Below, in pieces: positions 1 to 13,401 of a DNA stretch of 64,000 nt. A program made the position numbers and the translations under genes. Below the pieces are notes generated by a model that was not told the DNA's origin, did not search any database, and was given only the letters and a program-made list of their open reading frames with translations. Each line of letters opens with the position of its first letter. The first letter of the stretch is position 1. The stretch is from Callorhinus ursinus (lineage: Eukaryota > Chordata > Mammalia > Carnivora > Otariidae): positions 4,967,862-5,031,861 of the forward strand of contig NW_020313168.1 of the NCBI RefSeq assembly GCF_003265705.1, given 5' to 3'.

Positions 1-49
1 TTGAGTATTGCAAAGTTTCTGTCTGGGCAGCGTGTGAGTTTTGACATGT

Positions 50-50
<1 letters not shown>

Positions 51-97
<47 letters not shown>

Positions 98-99
98 TT
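51..99 (+). repeat. (CTTT)n microsatellite
   Basis: About twelve CTTT units next to the SINE tail, probably grown from the target-site/poly-T junction. Confidence 0.95.
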
Positions 100-291
100 T
101 AAGATTTTTTTATTTATTTTTTAACAGAGAGAGAGACAGTGAGAGAGGGAACACAAGCAGGGAGCGTGGGAGAGGGAGAAGCAGGCTTCCCGCTGAGCGG
201 GGAGCCAGACGTGGGACTCGATCCCAGGACCCTGGGATCACGACCTGAGCCGAAGGCAGATGCTTAACCGACTGAGCCACCCAGGCGCCCA
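97..291 (-). mobile_element. CAN-SINE
   Basis: Reverse-orientation tRNA-derived SINE: AAGATTTTTTTATTT tail side on the left, GCCACCCAGGCGCCC head on the right. The target repeat TTGACATGTTCTTTC flanks it (41 and 292). A (CTTT)n run of about 50 bases lies between the left target copy and the tail. Confidence 0.95.
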
Positions 292-515
292 TTGACATGT
301 TCTTTCTTTGTATCATACTTGTTAGCAAGAAGTTAATCTGCTTCTCCCATAGTTCAGATTTCTTCTGCTTTTCTGTGTGTTTCACCTTGGTTTCTGCAGT
401 AGTGGATAGCCAAAGATTATATAGCCCAGGGAGAAGTGAACGGTGGAGCTTAAGAGAAGAATGTCCTTGAGAGTCTACTTCTGAGAACAACTTATGAAAT
501 TCAGTCACAACTTTT

Positions 516-561
516 ATTTATTTATTTTTTTAAATGTTTTATTTATTTATTCATGAGAGTC

Positions 562-595
<34 letters not shown>

Positions 596-724
596 GCAGA
601 GGCAGAGGGAGAAGCAGGCTCCCTGCCTAGCAGGGAGCCCGATGCAGGACTCGATCCCAGGACCCTGGGATCATGACCTGAGCCGAAGGCAGACGCTTAA
701 TTATCTGAGCCACCCAAGCGCCCC
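516..724 (-). mobile_element. CAN-SINE
   Basis: Reverse copy with target duplication TTCAGTCACAACTTTT at 500 and 725. It contains a GA-rich run at 561-597. Confidence 0.95.
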
Positions 725-1269
725 TTCAGTCACAACTTTTCATTGGGACTTTACCATTTTCATCTTTCCAGAGTTTTCATTAGTGAATTACTTTCAGATA
801 AGAATGCCACGGACATGTCAACCTCACTACTGAATAGGGGTACACGTGGCAAAGTCAAGTCTGCATATTATACAGTAAAGATGATATAATTTTCTGTAAA
901 CACTTGACTTTCTGCATTCTACGTTTGTGGAACTCATTTCTTTGTCGAAAATTCAGGTATGTGATCAAGTGAGACCAGGGACATTAATTGAAGGAGAGAC
1001 AGGTAAATGACATCATGAGTTGGATGGTTTCATTTTAATTTCATATGACTGCAATCTGGGTTTGAAGTCCAGTCAAATTAGATTTCTTTCCAATCAGCAG
1101 GAAAGTGCAGGCGGCCCACTCACCAGCAGGATTAAAATAGACACCAGACCACCAGGCAAGGACCAGAGAGAGACTCTGAACCACATTTCCTGAAGCCTTG
1201 ACTGGTGGGAGAAAAGGAATAGTCATCTGAAATAATGGAATCTAAATTGCAGTCATTGGGCATAATTGA

Positions 1270-2290
1270 TTTAAAGATTTTTATATGGAAAATTTCAAAC
1301 ATACACAAATGTAGAGGAAATCAGGTAATGAAACCCTACATCCTCGTCACTCAGCTTCAACGATTACCCATGCCTTGCCAATCTTATTTCATCTAAACCT
1401 CTCACCCCTTGCCAGCCTGCTAAAGACAAGCCCATTGTGTCATTTCTCCCATAAATACATTAATATGCATTTTTTTAAAGATTTTATTTATTTGACAGAG
1501 AGAGACACAGCGAGAGAGGGAACACAAGCAGGGGGAGTGGGAGAGGGAGAAGCAGGCTTCCTGCCGAGCAGGGAGCCTGATGCGGGGCTCGATCCCAGGA
1601 CCCCGGGATCGTGACCTGAGCCGAAGGCGGACGCTTAACGACTGAGCCACCCAGGCGCCCCTGCATCTTTAACTAATAAAAACATTTGGAAAAAACCATA
1701 GTCACATGCCACTGTCACCCTTAATAAAATTAATAATTCCTTAATATTACCTAATCTCTGATTGTCTAAATTAGCTGGTTTGTTTAAAGCAGAATGCAAA
1801 CAACAGCCACACACTGCAATTAGTCATTATGTCTCAAGTCTCTTATTAGCTAACAGTCTATCTACCCTCCTTTTTTTTTTTTTTTTTTTAATGGCATTGA
1901 TGTGATAGAGAAACCAGGTAACTCATGCGTCTTATAGAATAGTCCACCGTCTGGATTTGGCTGATGGTGTCCTTAAGGTACAGTTTCCCTATTCTTCTAT
2001 ACCCCGCATTTCCTGCAAACTGGTGGTTAGCTGTAAAGGTTCAGTTATTCAAGTGCACTGTTTTGGGCCAGAATTCTTCACGGGTGGCCTCACAAATTCC
2101 ACAGTTAGCAGTGCTAGGATCTGCCAATGGAGGCAGGTGGTGTCAGCCACCCGCCCTGCCCACCTTCACTCCCACCTCAGGGTATTAGCGTTCACGGATG
2201 ATTACAGCTGCTAAAATGCTGGGTTTCCAGTTCTCATATTCTTCCTGCATTTACTAACTTGAAGTCTATAAAGAACTTCCCCTTATCAGT
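1270..2290. mobile_element. Old L1M-type LINE fragment
   Basis: Recognised from remembered mammalian L1M 3' sequence (GGAAAATTTCAAACATACAC, CTGGATTTGGCTGATGGTGT, TTTCCTGCAAACTGGTGGTT). It is split by a SINE at 1,471-1,661. The subfamily is not assigned. Confidence 0.6.
1471..1661 (-). mobile_element. CAN-SINE
   Basis: Reverse copy ending GCCACCCAGGCGCCCC, inserted in the older L1M fragment. A short target repeat TGCATYTT flanks it. Confidence 0.93.
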
Positions 2291-2349
2291 TTTGTGGTTT
2301 CCTTAAAACACAGTTTGTATAGGAAACGAAACCTTTTACGTTGACTCCC

Positions 2350-2870
2350 GTGACCTTGTTTTTTTGTTTTAATAATGTTAGATTTACACGATAATTAAAA
2401 GAATGGTGCAAAGAGCCCTCACAGACCCTTCCTCCAGGTTCCCCAACTGTTAGCACTTGATTGCATTTGTTTAACCATTTTCTCTTTCATATGTATAACA
2501 TTTTAACCATGTGAGGGTGAATTGCACTCCTAGTCCAAACAGGAGAGTGTCTGTTTCCTAAGAACAAGGACATACTCTCACATAGTCATGAACAATGATC
2601 AGTATCGGTTTAGCAGGTATACTTCCATTATTTCATCTATGATGTATTCATACTTTGCCGGCTGTCCCAACAAAGTGTCTTATTTAAAAAAAACAAAAAA
2701 AAACAACGTATTCCAGGATCCAATCAGGGATTAAGCATTGCATTTGGTTCTCTTGTCTCCCTTAATCTAGAATGGCTCCTCAGTCTCTTTGTCCTTTGTA
2801 ACCTTGACATTTTTGAAGAGTACAGGCCAGTTCTTTAGGAGATTCTGTGAACTTCTAACGTGATTCATCT
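2350..2870. mobile_element. Old L1M-type LINE fragment
   Basis: Segments such as CCTTCCTCCAGGTTCCCCAA, CCTAAGAACAAGGACAT and GACATTTTTGAAGAGTACAG resemble mammalian L1M 3' DNA. Classified from memory only. Confidence 0.55.
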
Positions 2871-5800
2871 TTGATAGCTTCCTCGCTTTCTGGCATAACA
2901 AGATGTCCCAAGTCCATGTGTACATTTCCTGCTCTGGAGTCTAATTGGCTACTTCTCCAGAGCTCCCTGGTTTCTTTCCATGGAAAATGGGATTTAGAGA
3001 CCAGGACTGAATCCTGGTGACAGCTGGTGGTGGAGACCAGATACGAGGGGGGGTTGGGGGGGGCGCGCAGCACCCAGGGCTGACTCCCCAACCACACCAG
3101 GGCCCCCACATCTGGGGGAATAGCGCTTCCAGGCTGGCTTAGGTGGACCCGGCTCTTCTGAGCAGGAAAATCAGGAGGACATGTGGCTGTTTGTCCACCA
3201 GAGTGTCTTTGGGTGTAATCCCTGACTCATTTGCCTCCTCCTTTTTTAAATGGCAGACTTTATCTTATCTTCTGGCTTGGAAGGTGGACTTGTTTTTAAT
3301 TCTCTAACGTTATTGATTTACTGTAGTCTTTGGAAAGGCAAACACAGAAACCGGGCCATCAGGAGGCCATTAAGGAAGTGTCAGAATACCGGATGAACAT
3401 AAGGTAGCAGAGCAAAACTGAACTCTGGTTATACTTAAACAATAAATACACAGTACCACTGAGGACCTGCTTTGTCCCAGGCCACGCAGCCCACCTGCCT
3501 TTCCCCGGAGGCTGTTGTTCTTGGCACAGTCCTTCCGTTTGTGGTCAGAAGGCTTCTTAACTTTCCGAGACAGCTGCTTTCCTATTGGCAATCCTCCCAC
3601 TAATTCCTGTGAGTTCCCTAAAAGAACAAACTTCTTACGATGATATGTATGCAATCCTTTGTCCTGGATTCCTCGGAAGACTCTGTCCCCAGGGTCACAA
3701 CAACCACGAAGTCTAGAGTAAAAGGCCTCCCCTTGGGGTGCTACGGGACCTGCACACGTGGTGTCTCAGTTTTCCAGATGGCAGGGTGGCAGAAAGTGCT
3801 CCAGGCTGGGAAAAGGGCCTCGAGTTATCAGAGGCAAGGGCATCAAAAGACAGGGAAACTCTGGTCCAGACAACAATCTAAGTGCAGTTTCATTGAGCTT
3901 CAACTGACCCTGGGGAAGCAACAAGGAAACAATTTTCTAATTTCTCCCTCCAGCTCAGCCTTTCCGTGCCAGCTCCCTCCTGGTCCCTCCCCTCGGCAGG
4001 CGGACAGGGCAGGCGGACAGGCTCAGCCACTGGCTGCTGGGAGAATGGGGAGACGGGCAGGGTTGGGGGGCACGGAGGCTCCTTCTTTTGGCAAGGCTTG
4101 GCTTTCAAGCTCCCCTGGTGTGGGGAGGGAGGGAGAGGGATCTTTCCGTTGAACTGGCTGTGTGCCCCAGGGTCAGGCTTGGCTTAGTTCTATCTACTAC
4201 TCCTGGTCGCCGACATAGAGTGGTCTCCGCATAGATGGCGGGTTTCCCCCAGTCTCCTCCATCACCGAGGCCCCCTGGGAAAGGACAGCCTTATCTTCCC
4301 TGACCCCACAGCAGTCCACTTCCCCATGTCTAGAGCCCATTGTTTGGCCTGGAGGCCACCTGGACAGCCCGTGGGTCCCACCCTTCCTCTCACCTCCATG
4401 CTTCTTCTTATAGAAACTCAGGAAATGCAGAGGCTTTTCTGCACCTCCCAAGGGCCATGGGAGACTGGCATGGGGGCACCCCGTTCTCATTCCCAGACTC
4501 ACACAGTGTTCTCAGACTCCACTGGCAAAGGCCACTCACTCTAGTGGGTATCCTGCCTTCAGAAATCCCTAGGCTGGAAATAACAGTCACTCTATTGTAA
4601 ATACTCTGTATGTTCACATGTATGCACCCCCAAGCCCCAGGGAACATATGTCAATTGTTCTCAAAAGTTCCTACCCCAAAAAGATGCATGCTGGTGGCAG
4701 TGCCAAGGTCCTATAGCTCAGTAAGCAGGAGACACCAGGCTCCCCTTCCCACGGGGGTCCCGTCTTCATTGCTGCCCCCACCCACAGCCACTTGGCATCT
4801 CTGGTCTTCAGCTTTGAGTCTTAGCCATATTTCTGGAATGACATGGAGAATACCACTCAATACCTTGGCATATATGACAGAGAAGTTGGATTCTGACCAC
4901 TCCCCGAAGCTACTGCCCCTTCTCAACCACCATCACTCATTGGTTTGGGCAGTAAGGTATTTCCTACTTAGATCCTTTGGAGGAAATCCAGCTTTTCCAT
5001 TTTCAAGATACAATTCTGATTGAGGGATTCATTTTCGAAATTTGAACCTTGGGAAGAAGGTTAGTAAAAATTCAAATATTAGCAAAAATATGCTGATATT
5101 TTGAGTCTAGAAAAATGACATTTTCTTCTTATTAGGCATGGCTCAAAAGGGGTGCCCAGAGGAGCCCCTTCTCCTCTTTCATGGACATCCTCCTAGGTTT
5201 CTATCCTTGGCACAAGTATGTCAGACAGAAGACCCTTACCCACCCTGCCTCTTACTTGTTAAGGGCCTGTGGACAGGAAAGTTTGGTGTCACACAGAAAG
5301 TATCCTAGGGAACATCGGATGCATGGAATGGCCATATTACTGAAGGTTAATTGTCACGGAGCAAGAATTCCCTGTCCCTTTCAAGGTCCTTCTGGCTGGG
5401 CTAAGAGTCAACCAGACATGAGACAGATTAAAGAGAAGATCTAACTTTGTACATCTGGGGAATCCACACAGACACAGAAATTCCTAAGACAGTCAGGTGC
5501 AATGAGGTACATAGGTGAACCTGAACTAAGGAGGGGGGGGTAGGGGTCTGGGACTTCAAGCGGAAGGAATGCACTTCGCAGGAAGATGAAAACCCGGAAA
5601 CGTTTGCAGCGCCACTCAGAAACAAAGGGACAGAGAGGACTTTGATCGACCAGGCTTTGCTAGCTTCCTCCCTGCCTAGCCTCCCTGTTCCCATCCTAAC
5701 GAGGTTATCCATGGTGACAGCTCTGTTCCTGGAGCAGGTCCTCTGCCCGAGTTCCTTTTAGGCCGATGGCGGAGAGGAGGGAGTAAAGAACTTTCCCTGA

Positions 5801-7289
5801 ATCTGCTGGGTTTTGATTGTTTTTTATCTCAAGATAGTCTTCATGCCAAAATGGCCCATCTTGGAGCAGCCTGCGCTGGCCCCTACGTAACTAATTTGAA
5901 ATTTCCATTTTGCAGGCATTTTGGACGTGCAACATAATAGCAGGCCCAGAGAGCTTTAGTTCTATCTCTTCCCAAGCCCTTTTCCTGGACTAGCCTGGGT
6001 GCTTCTTTGACCACACCTAATCCTGGGCTGGAAAACAAGTGTCTTCTATTGCTTTGTGGCAGTCCCAGCCTGGGTGAGCCTCCCTCACACATCCCCCTCT
6101 CCTCCAAACCAGCGTTACAAGTGGACGGGCCCTGGTGGTTCTTACTACGATGCCAAGGTGCCCTTCAGCAAGAACCATCAGGAAATTTTGAAAGATAGAG
6201 GTTGATGACTTAACAGAACCTGGAAATTACACCACACAGCTGGGGCCACAGAGCGAGGTCACAGGTAGAGAGAGAGAGAGAGAGAGGAGTGCAGGCCTGG
6301 GGTTCTGCTTATATTGGGGTGGAGGGTGGGGACCTGGGGTTTTGGAAGGCTTAGGCCTTATTAGTGAATTTAAAACACAACAGCAGGAATTTAAAAAAAT
6401 GGGAAGAAAACAGGCAGGGCGGCCCAAATGGTCAGTTATTGAAGCCAACCAAGATCCTCAGTGCAGGGGAAACAGCCAGCCTTTTATCTAGTGGGGTCGC
6501 TGGAAATGTGTTTATTTGAGATAGTGGTCTTCGAAGTGGGTACCTCTGAGAAGTGGATGCCTTGGCAAGTACAGCTTAAATAAAACACTTGGATCACAAA
6601 AAAGAGAGAGGGAGAAATGCCTGCCGGGGCTTATGCTACATATGTTATCATCTATTTGTTTTGTTTTGATTCAGCTGATTTGCCACACATTCACTAAATG
6701 CCAACTACACAATAGTGATTGGGCCAGGGGAAAGACATACAAGTGAGTTGGTCCCTGGCTCAAAAAAAAAAAGAAAAAAGAAAAAAACAAACACTGTACT
6801 GTTAAGGGAGAAACCAAGAAGACGTGTAACAAGCATCATTGATCTAATCTTGGTAGGGTACAAGTTAGTGTGAAGGACAGAGAAGCCAATTCCAGTTGGG
6901 GTGTAGAAGGGCTTAACTTACTTTAGTTTTATTAAACAGCCCCAAAACCAGTTGTTTCCAGAAACTTTTGAGACTATCTGCCACAAGAATTTCATCTAGT
7001 ATATGAATGATGACATAGCGCAAGACACTGAGGGTCAGACATGCAGAGCTCCATGAAGACTGGTCCATGAAGATGAGCCCTATTTGGTTCCTCCCGCCTG
7101 CAGTGGTTTCTGAACTTGTCTGCTGGGGTAAGTTCTGGGGAAGGAACAGAGCCAATATAGAACATTCCTCTTCAGCACTCAAACTAGTGAGCCGCTGACC
7201 AACACGGACTCATGAGGGCTCTTTGGAAGCTTCAGGAACATCTGGTCAACTAGCTCATGGTACAGATGACCACGCTAAGGTTTAACAAA

Positions 7290-7690
7290 GCCCTGGGCCA
7301 CACAGCATCGTGGTGCAGGTGCCCAAATCCTGGCTGTGCTGCTTCCCAGCTGAGGGGCCTCGGGCAAGGTACTGTGTGCTTCACTTTATCGATAAAATGG
7401 GGATTTTTAAAAAAGATTTTATTTATTTATTTGACGAGAGAGAGACAGCGAGAGAGGGAACACAAGCAGGGGGAGTGGGAGAGGGAGAAGCAGGCCTCCT
7501 GCTGAGAAGGGAGCCCGATGCGGGGCTCGATCCCAGGATTCTGGGATCATGATCTGAGCCGAAGGCAGACGCTTAATGACTGAGCCACCCAGGCGCCCTA
7601 AAATGGGGATTTTAACTGCCAATCATTGGGTTGTTATGAGGAATAAGACAGTATGTGTAATGGATTAGAACAGAGTCTGTGCCCCTGTGA
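7290..7690 (+). mobile_element. MIR interrupted by a SINE
   Basis: MIR core features (GGCCTCGGGCAAGGTACTGT, AAAATGGGGATTTT, GGGTTGTTATGAGGA) appear on both sides of the SINE at 7,409-7,599. Confidence 0.75.
7409..7599 (-). mobile_element. CAN-SINE
   Basis: Reverse copy inside a MIR, with target duplication AAAATGGGGATTTT on both sides. Confidence 0.95.
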
Positions 7691-9539
7691 ACTGTTATTA
7701 TAACCATTAATGTGTGATTTGCTCAAGATGGTACGGCTAACGAGTGGCTGGGTGTACTGAGCGAGACAGGGAAGGGATGAAATGCATTCAATGTTGCTGC
7801 CAAGAGGGACCTGCTCACTGTGAAACCCACTGATGCCCAGTTACAGCACAGAGCTGCAGAAAAACAGCCTTCTCGCCCCGGAGAAGGGAGAGGACGGCCC
7901 AAGGACGATAGGGCTTTCACTCCCAAAGTTACCCGAAGGCCCTTATGACTTGGGGAACTGTTGCCTTTATCGGCGGCAGTTGTGCAATTAGGTGACTAAG
8001 GTCTCCACGGTAAAACATCCATGTCCCATGTGAGATTAAAGGTGCGTTTTCTGAGAGCCAAGACCTTGCAAAAGTATAAAAACAAAATGAATCTTCCTGC
8101 AGATGGAGAGAAAAGATCCAATTAACTTCTTATTTCCGAACAGCCAGCGGTCCAGAAATAGGGTGAGTGCTCCAAAACAAAGAAACAAACCAGCAACAAC
8201 AACAAATAGCCAAAGAGCAAATAAGAGCAACCACAAACCCAAGAATTCAGGTGAGCAGGTAAGAATGAGCTCCCAGCCTGCAAGGCAGAGAGACTTTCAG
8301 AGGCTGTTGTGTGTAATTCTATTTATGATTTTATGCCACAAGCAGAAAAGAAACTATGTAATCAGTTTGCTTCTTTTCAGAGACCTGTTTGTTTAGATGG
8401 AATATTCTACTGACAAACGGTTACATAAAGCACGATTGAGGGCACAAAGGATCCAGGTGGAAAACCTGAAAAAAAACCCTGGTTTGGGTCTGATTCCAGT
8501 AATGCCGTCTCTCTTTGCTGGCTTTTCAGGAGCTGGCCACATTCACAGCCTTGCCCTACGGCTGCACACAGTACTGTCTACCTTACTTGACTTCGCTGTG
8601 CCCTGCCTTCATTAGCATTTCTTTACTCTTCTCATAAATAGCTCTTGGGAATTTGTTTCCCAAAGCTCTACCTTACTTCCACCTTTTAGGGAGAAGTTTG
8701 AAACATTTGAGAGACACTGTCCTAGAGAAAAGGCCAGAAAAGTGGAAGAATGATGGGTATATTCCATAACGACCAGATGACACTCATTATACAGAAATTC
8801 GGGGCTTCAACAGAACAAGGCAAAGAAACAGCCCTGCTAAGTGCCATAAGTGCTGGAGTTAGCAGACCCGCTTGGCTCCTAGGCACAAGCCATCAAAGGA
8901 AATCAGCGCCATTCTCAACCTTCTGGAGGCTCCAAAGTCCCCCTCCTCACTACAGGCATCAGGCCAAGCCCGGTGGCCAAGTGTCCGCTCAGCACCCAGA
9001 CTGAGCCCTTAGAACACTGTCCAGCTCATACCTCCCCAGCCTTCCCATCAAGCTCAGAATAAACCCAAACTCTTCACTGAGACTTGTGAGGCCTACATGC
9101 TCTGCTTTTCTAGGTTAAGAGCAGATACAAGTAAAAAAAAAAAATGATAATAATAATAAGATGCGTAATTCCTCCTTTGAGAATAAGGATAGAGATTTCG
9201 CTCCCCCTCCCTTTTCTTAGAGTGTTCACTTCAGAAAACTTGTAAGTTCTTCCTCTGTCCATTTGAAATGTATGTGAGTCTTTTTAAAGCCGAAGAATCC
9301 TCTTGCCAGACCCAGGAATGTCTTTCTCAAAGACGCCTGGAAGCATCTCTTGTAAATGTGATCGAGGAAGATGGCACCCCCTTCACCCTGTTTCTGTGGG
9401 AGGGCAGGAACCTCATTAATTTGGTTCAAAGCCAGTTAGCTAACACAGATGGTCCCACCAATAGGATGGACTCTGTGTGACAAATGTGCTGTCCAGCCCT
9501 CTTACTTGAGGACTGGTCATTGTTTTTTTGTTTTGTTTT

Positions 9540-9930
9540 ATATATTTTTTTATTTTTTATTTTTTTATTATTACGTTATGTTAATCACCATACATTACAT
9601 CATTAATTTTTGATGTAGTATTCCACGATTCATTGTTTGCATATAACACCCAGTGCTCCATGCAGAACATGCCCTCTTTGTTTTTTTTTTTTTTAAAGAT
9701 TTTACTTATTTGAGAAAGAGAGAATGAGAGACAGAGAGCACGAGAGGGGGGAGGGTCAGAGGGAGAAGCGGACTCCCTGCTGAGCAGGGAGCCCGATGCG
9801 GGACTCGATCCCGGGACTCCAGGATCATGACCTGAGCCGAAGGCCGTCGCTTAACCAACTGAGCCACCCAGGCACCCAGAACATGCCCTCTTTAATACCC
9901 ATCACCAGGCTAACCCATCCTCCCACCCCC
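9540..9930 (-). mobile_element. Carnivore LINE-1 3' end (5' truncated)
   Basis: Reverse complement of the typical carnivore L1 3' UTR: GTTATGTTAATCACCATACA, then CATAACACCCAGTGCTCC and CCCATCACCAGGCTAACCCA. The poly-A end is on the left as T-rich DNA. A SINE at 9,680-9,877 splits it. Confidence 0.88.
9680..9877 (-). mobile_element. CAN-SINE
   Basis: Inserted in the L1 fragment. Target duplication AGAACATGCCCTCTTT at 9,664 and 9,878. Confidence 0.95.
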
Positions 9931-10042
9931 CTATATATATATTTTAACCAACTGAGCCACCCAGGCACCCCCTATATATATATTTTAAAGATTTTATTTA
10001 TTTATTTGACAGAGAGAGAGAACACAAGCAGGGGGAGCAACA
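9931..10042 (-). mobile_element. Rearranged, truncated CAN-SINE pieces
   Basis: A SINE head fragment (AACCAACTGAGCCACCCAGG) lies between two copies of CCCTATATATATATTTTAA. A truncated SINE tail-side piece follows from about 9,985 to 10,042. Confidence 0.75.
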
Positions 10043-10290
10043 GGTGTTTGCCCATGTCTGTCTCGTGGCTCGCCTCCTTCCTTCACCTGCTCACTCCCCA
10101 GATAGGCTGTCCCTGAGCACAGCTCTCAAGCCCCTCATTTCCCTTCCCAGAACCAATCACTGTCCGTTTGACTGATTCTCAGCCATTTCTGCCCTGGCAG
10201 GTAGTGTCCGTGAGGTTAGGACTCCATCTGTGTGGCTGCAGCACCTACAGGGCCCGGGGTTGGGGAAGTATCATCAAAAATCAATCTCCT

Positions 10291-10485
10291 GGGCGCCTGG
10301 GTGGCTCAGTTGGTTAAGCCACTGCCTTCGGCTCAGGTCATGATCCTGGAGTCCCGGGATCGAGTCCCGCATCGGGCTCCCTGCTCGGCAGGGAGTCTGC
10401 TTCTCCCTCTGATCTTCTCCCCTCTCATGTATGCTCTTTCTCTCAAATAAATAAAATCTTTAAAAAAAAAAAAACAAAAAAAACA
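10291..10485 (+). mobile_element. CAN-SINE
   Basis: Forward copy from GGGCGCCTGGGTGG to poly-A. Target duplication AAAATCAATCTCCT on both sides. Confidence 0.95.
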
Positions 10486-10929
10486 AAAATCAATCTCCTG
10501 CCAACCCAGAAAACCTCTCCACAAAGTTGCCTTCTACACAGCAATTATTAACGCCGCAGGTGGCCTGCAGTACAATTTGGCCATTCACTCTCAGCCTTTC
10601 CTCTCTAGGTACTGATAGCACTCGGGGCCAGATGTGGTCAGGGTGGAGTTTTCCTGCTTCAAGCACGTCCTCAGCCTTCTTGGTGCTGCCTTTTATGCAT
10701 CCATGTCCCACGTTATCCTGTGGGCCTCACTGGTCATGTTGGGAGCACTGCCCAGGGAACCTTTGTGTACTCATGCACCCCTCAGGTCAGCAACCCCTAG
10801 CCCCGGGCCTCCAGTAACCCTGCTTGTCTTCCATCATGGAGTCACCCAGAAGCCCAGCACACAGGAGTCTCTCAATAAGTGTGAAATGAACAAATTCACC
10901 AGGAAAAACTTTGATCTCATGACATATTC

Positions 10930-11129
10930 TTTTTTTTTTTTAAGATTTTATTATTTATTTGACAGAGAGAGAGACACAGCGAGAGAGGGAACACAAGCAG
11001 GGGGAGTGGGAGAGGGAGAAGCAGGCTTCCCGCCGAGCAGGGAGCCCGATGCGGGGCTCGATCCCAGGGCCCTGGGATCATGACCTGAGCCGAAGGCAGA
11101 CACTTAACAACTGAGCCACCCAGGCGTCT
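10930..11129 (-). mobile_element. CAN-SINE
   Basis: Reverse copy ending CTGAGCCACCCAGGCGTCTC. Flanking target copies are imperfect. Confidence 0.93.
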
Positions 11130-11760
11130 CACGTGCCATATTTCTTTTCGATAACACTTTCACCCTGACACTGGGCTGTGGCGGTACATTCACCTTTCCC
11201 TCGGATGAACTTCTCCACGAGGAGAGGACGTGGGAAGGGCAGATGCTTTCCTGTGCGCTAAGGAAGGAGAAGCTATGATCTTAGGAAATGAAGTAGGATT
11301 CTGCTTTGTTATTAGAGTCTTAAGAGAATTGGAATACTGTCATTGCATCTGGAGATTGAAGAAATGTCGTCAAGGAGGTCCACCGGGGTCTGCCTGGCCT
11401 TTCTAGCCGCCTCCACAAACACCGCAGTAGCCCAGAGGGCTTTGACAGGACGCCCCATCCAGATTCAGTGTTCCAAGACAAGCACACCTCTGACCATGAC
11501 CACCGGGAGGCAGGACATTCTGTATGGAAGAGAGGCTGTCTAGTAATAGTGAACGCTTGCCTACGGCACCCTTAATCATCGACGCCCTCATCAGACAACA
11601 AAGACTTATGAATTAAAATTCCTTTTTTTTTTTAACCAATTGGCATTGTGTTTGCCTTTCTGTTTCTGTGAGAAACTTCTAAGAAATGAATATGCCAGTT
11701 GAGCCTGTTATAAAGACAAATATTGTAAAATACTGTAGCTTTGTGAACCAGGGCATTCCA

Positions 11761-11795
11761 GCTAAGGAAGGAAGGAAGGGAGGAAGGAAGGGAGG

Positions 11796-11873
<78 letters not shown>

Positions 11874-11900
11874 AGGGAGGAAGGAAGGAAAAGAAAGAAA
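11761..11900. repeat. Purine microsatellite (GGAA/GAAA/GA)n
   Basis: A continuous purine tract: GGAA units, then (GAAA)n, then (GA)n, then GGGA and GGAA units. The strand asymmetry allows triplex (H-DNA) structures. Long peptides read from it (poly-Lys/Glu or Leu/Ser/Phe) are not genes. Confidence 0.95.
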
Positions 11901-12936
11901 AAAGAGGAGCCCCGGGCTGGACGCCACACTTCAGAAGGCCCCATGTCACAGATGTACAAACACAGACTTATCAAAGACCAGGGTACACCTATGTCACTTG
12001 AAGCTGGTGCTCAGCATATGCTTTTATGACTAACACTGCTCGGGCCCCAGAGAAAGGCTTCTTCACATCCTTTGCCTTATATCTTCAAAGTCAAAGGCAA
12101 CAGTGTCTCGGTGCTATGAAGGTTTGTAGGTTCTTCAGAGATAAACACATTTTGGGCAAACCATTAAAAGGTATGGTAGCCCAATGATCCTAGTGGAGAC
12201 AAGCAAAATAGCAGACCACCCAGAAGTTTAACAGAGAGAACCAGAGAAAGAGACAGCCAAGAAGAATCCTCACAGGACTCTTCATTCCTGGGGGTCCAGA
12301 AAGCATGCGTACCCATGCCGAAACAGTCAGAGCGGGACGTGGAGCAGAGCTGAGAGAATTTTCCACACCACAAAGACTCATCAGCAAAGGGCAGGAGCCT
12401 TACTGGACTCAAGGGACTGAAACATGTCTGACCAAACACATCTGACCAGAAAGCTACTCAGACCCAAGAATTCAGACTTAAAAATAAGATCACACTGGCT
12501 GTGAGAGCGATCAGGCTGTGGTACCCGTCACACCATCACCTCCAGGTGATGGAGGTGGCTGATCTGGCTGGCTAGGTGGCGTCCCCACCCTCCCTCACCA
12601 CTCCACGTGCGTCCCTCCCGAAGCTGTGTACTCGGTGAAATGGGATGTCCTTCCCCGACAGAGGACGACCATGATTTGGTCAGGAGCATACAAATATCTG
12701 CCCTCTCCTGCTAGAATGGCTAAAGGAGCTCTCAAGGTCCATTTGTAGGAAAACATAAGCGTAGTCAAGCTTCCAAGACTCCAGACACATCCAAATGAGG
12801 GACTGCACATGGCAGTCTGCCTTACTTTAAAGGAAAAAATAAGTACATGAAATAAAATAAAATCACACTGATTCTTGGCGGCCTGGAACACTGTGTAAAT
12901 GCCCAGGGCTGCTCCCCCTCAGAAGGAGGAACTTTT

Positions 12937-13049
12937 GGGGTGCCTGGCTGACTCAGTTGGTAGAGCATGTGACTCTTGATCTCAGGATCATGAGTTCAAG
13001 CCCACAATGGGAGTGGACCCTACTTAAAAAAAAAAAAAAAAAGAAACGA
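12937..13049 (+). mobile_element. Older short CAN-SINE subfamily
   Basis: GGGGTGCCTGGCTGACTCAG head and ACTCTTGATCTCAGGATC body, with poly-A directly after TACTT and no TC-rich segment. Target repeat GGAACTTTT on both sides. Confidence 0.9.
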
Positions 13050-13205
13050 AAATAGTTAGAAGGGGGAACTTTTAGGCTGCGAGTGCCTGGATGAATAGGT
13101 TGCATCATTCTGTAAATAGACTCAAATCCATCGAATTGTACACTTAAGTGTGCGAACTAGATAGTATATAAATTATATCTCAATCAGGCTGTTTAAAAAA
13201 AGTTA

Positions 13206-13401
13206 GGGGGCGCCTGCGTGGCTCAGATGGTTAAGCGTCTGCCTTCAGCTCAGGTCGTGATCCCAGGGTCCTGGGATCGAGTCCCGCATCGGGCTTCCTG
13301 CTCAGCGGGGAGCCTGCTTCTCCCTCTGCTTCTCTCTCTCTCTCTCTCTCTCTCCCTCCCTCTGTCTCTCATGAATGAATAAATAAAATCTTTAAAAAAA
13401 A
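13206..13401 (+). mobile_element. CAN-SINE
   Basis: Forward copy with target duplication AAAGTTAGGGG and a (TC)n run inside. Confidence 0.95.

Noticed and set aside
6112..6200. Exon-like stretch reading YKWTGPGGSYYDAKVPFSKN after a CAG
   Set aside because: It looks protein-like for about 30 residues, but I cannot match it to a gene. There is no plausible partner exon and no donor after it.
10291..10485. tRNA gene suggested by the tRNA-like head sequence shared by many loci
   Set aside because: The heads belong to the tRNA-derived CAN-SINE, with poly-A tails and target-site duplications. None folds as an intact separate tRNA gene by inspection.
11632..12033. Lys/Arg/Glu-rich and Leu/Ser/Phe-rich ORFs
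   Set aside because: They come from the purine microsatellite at 11,761-11,900.
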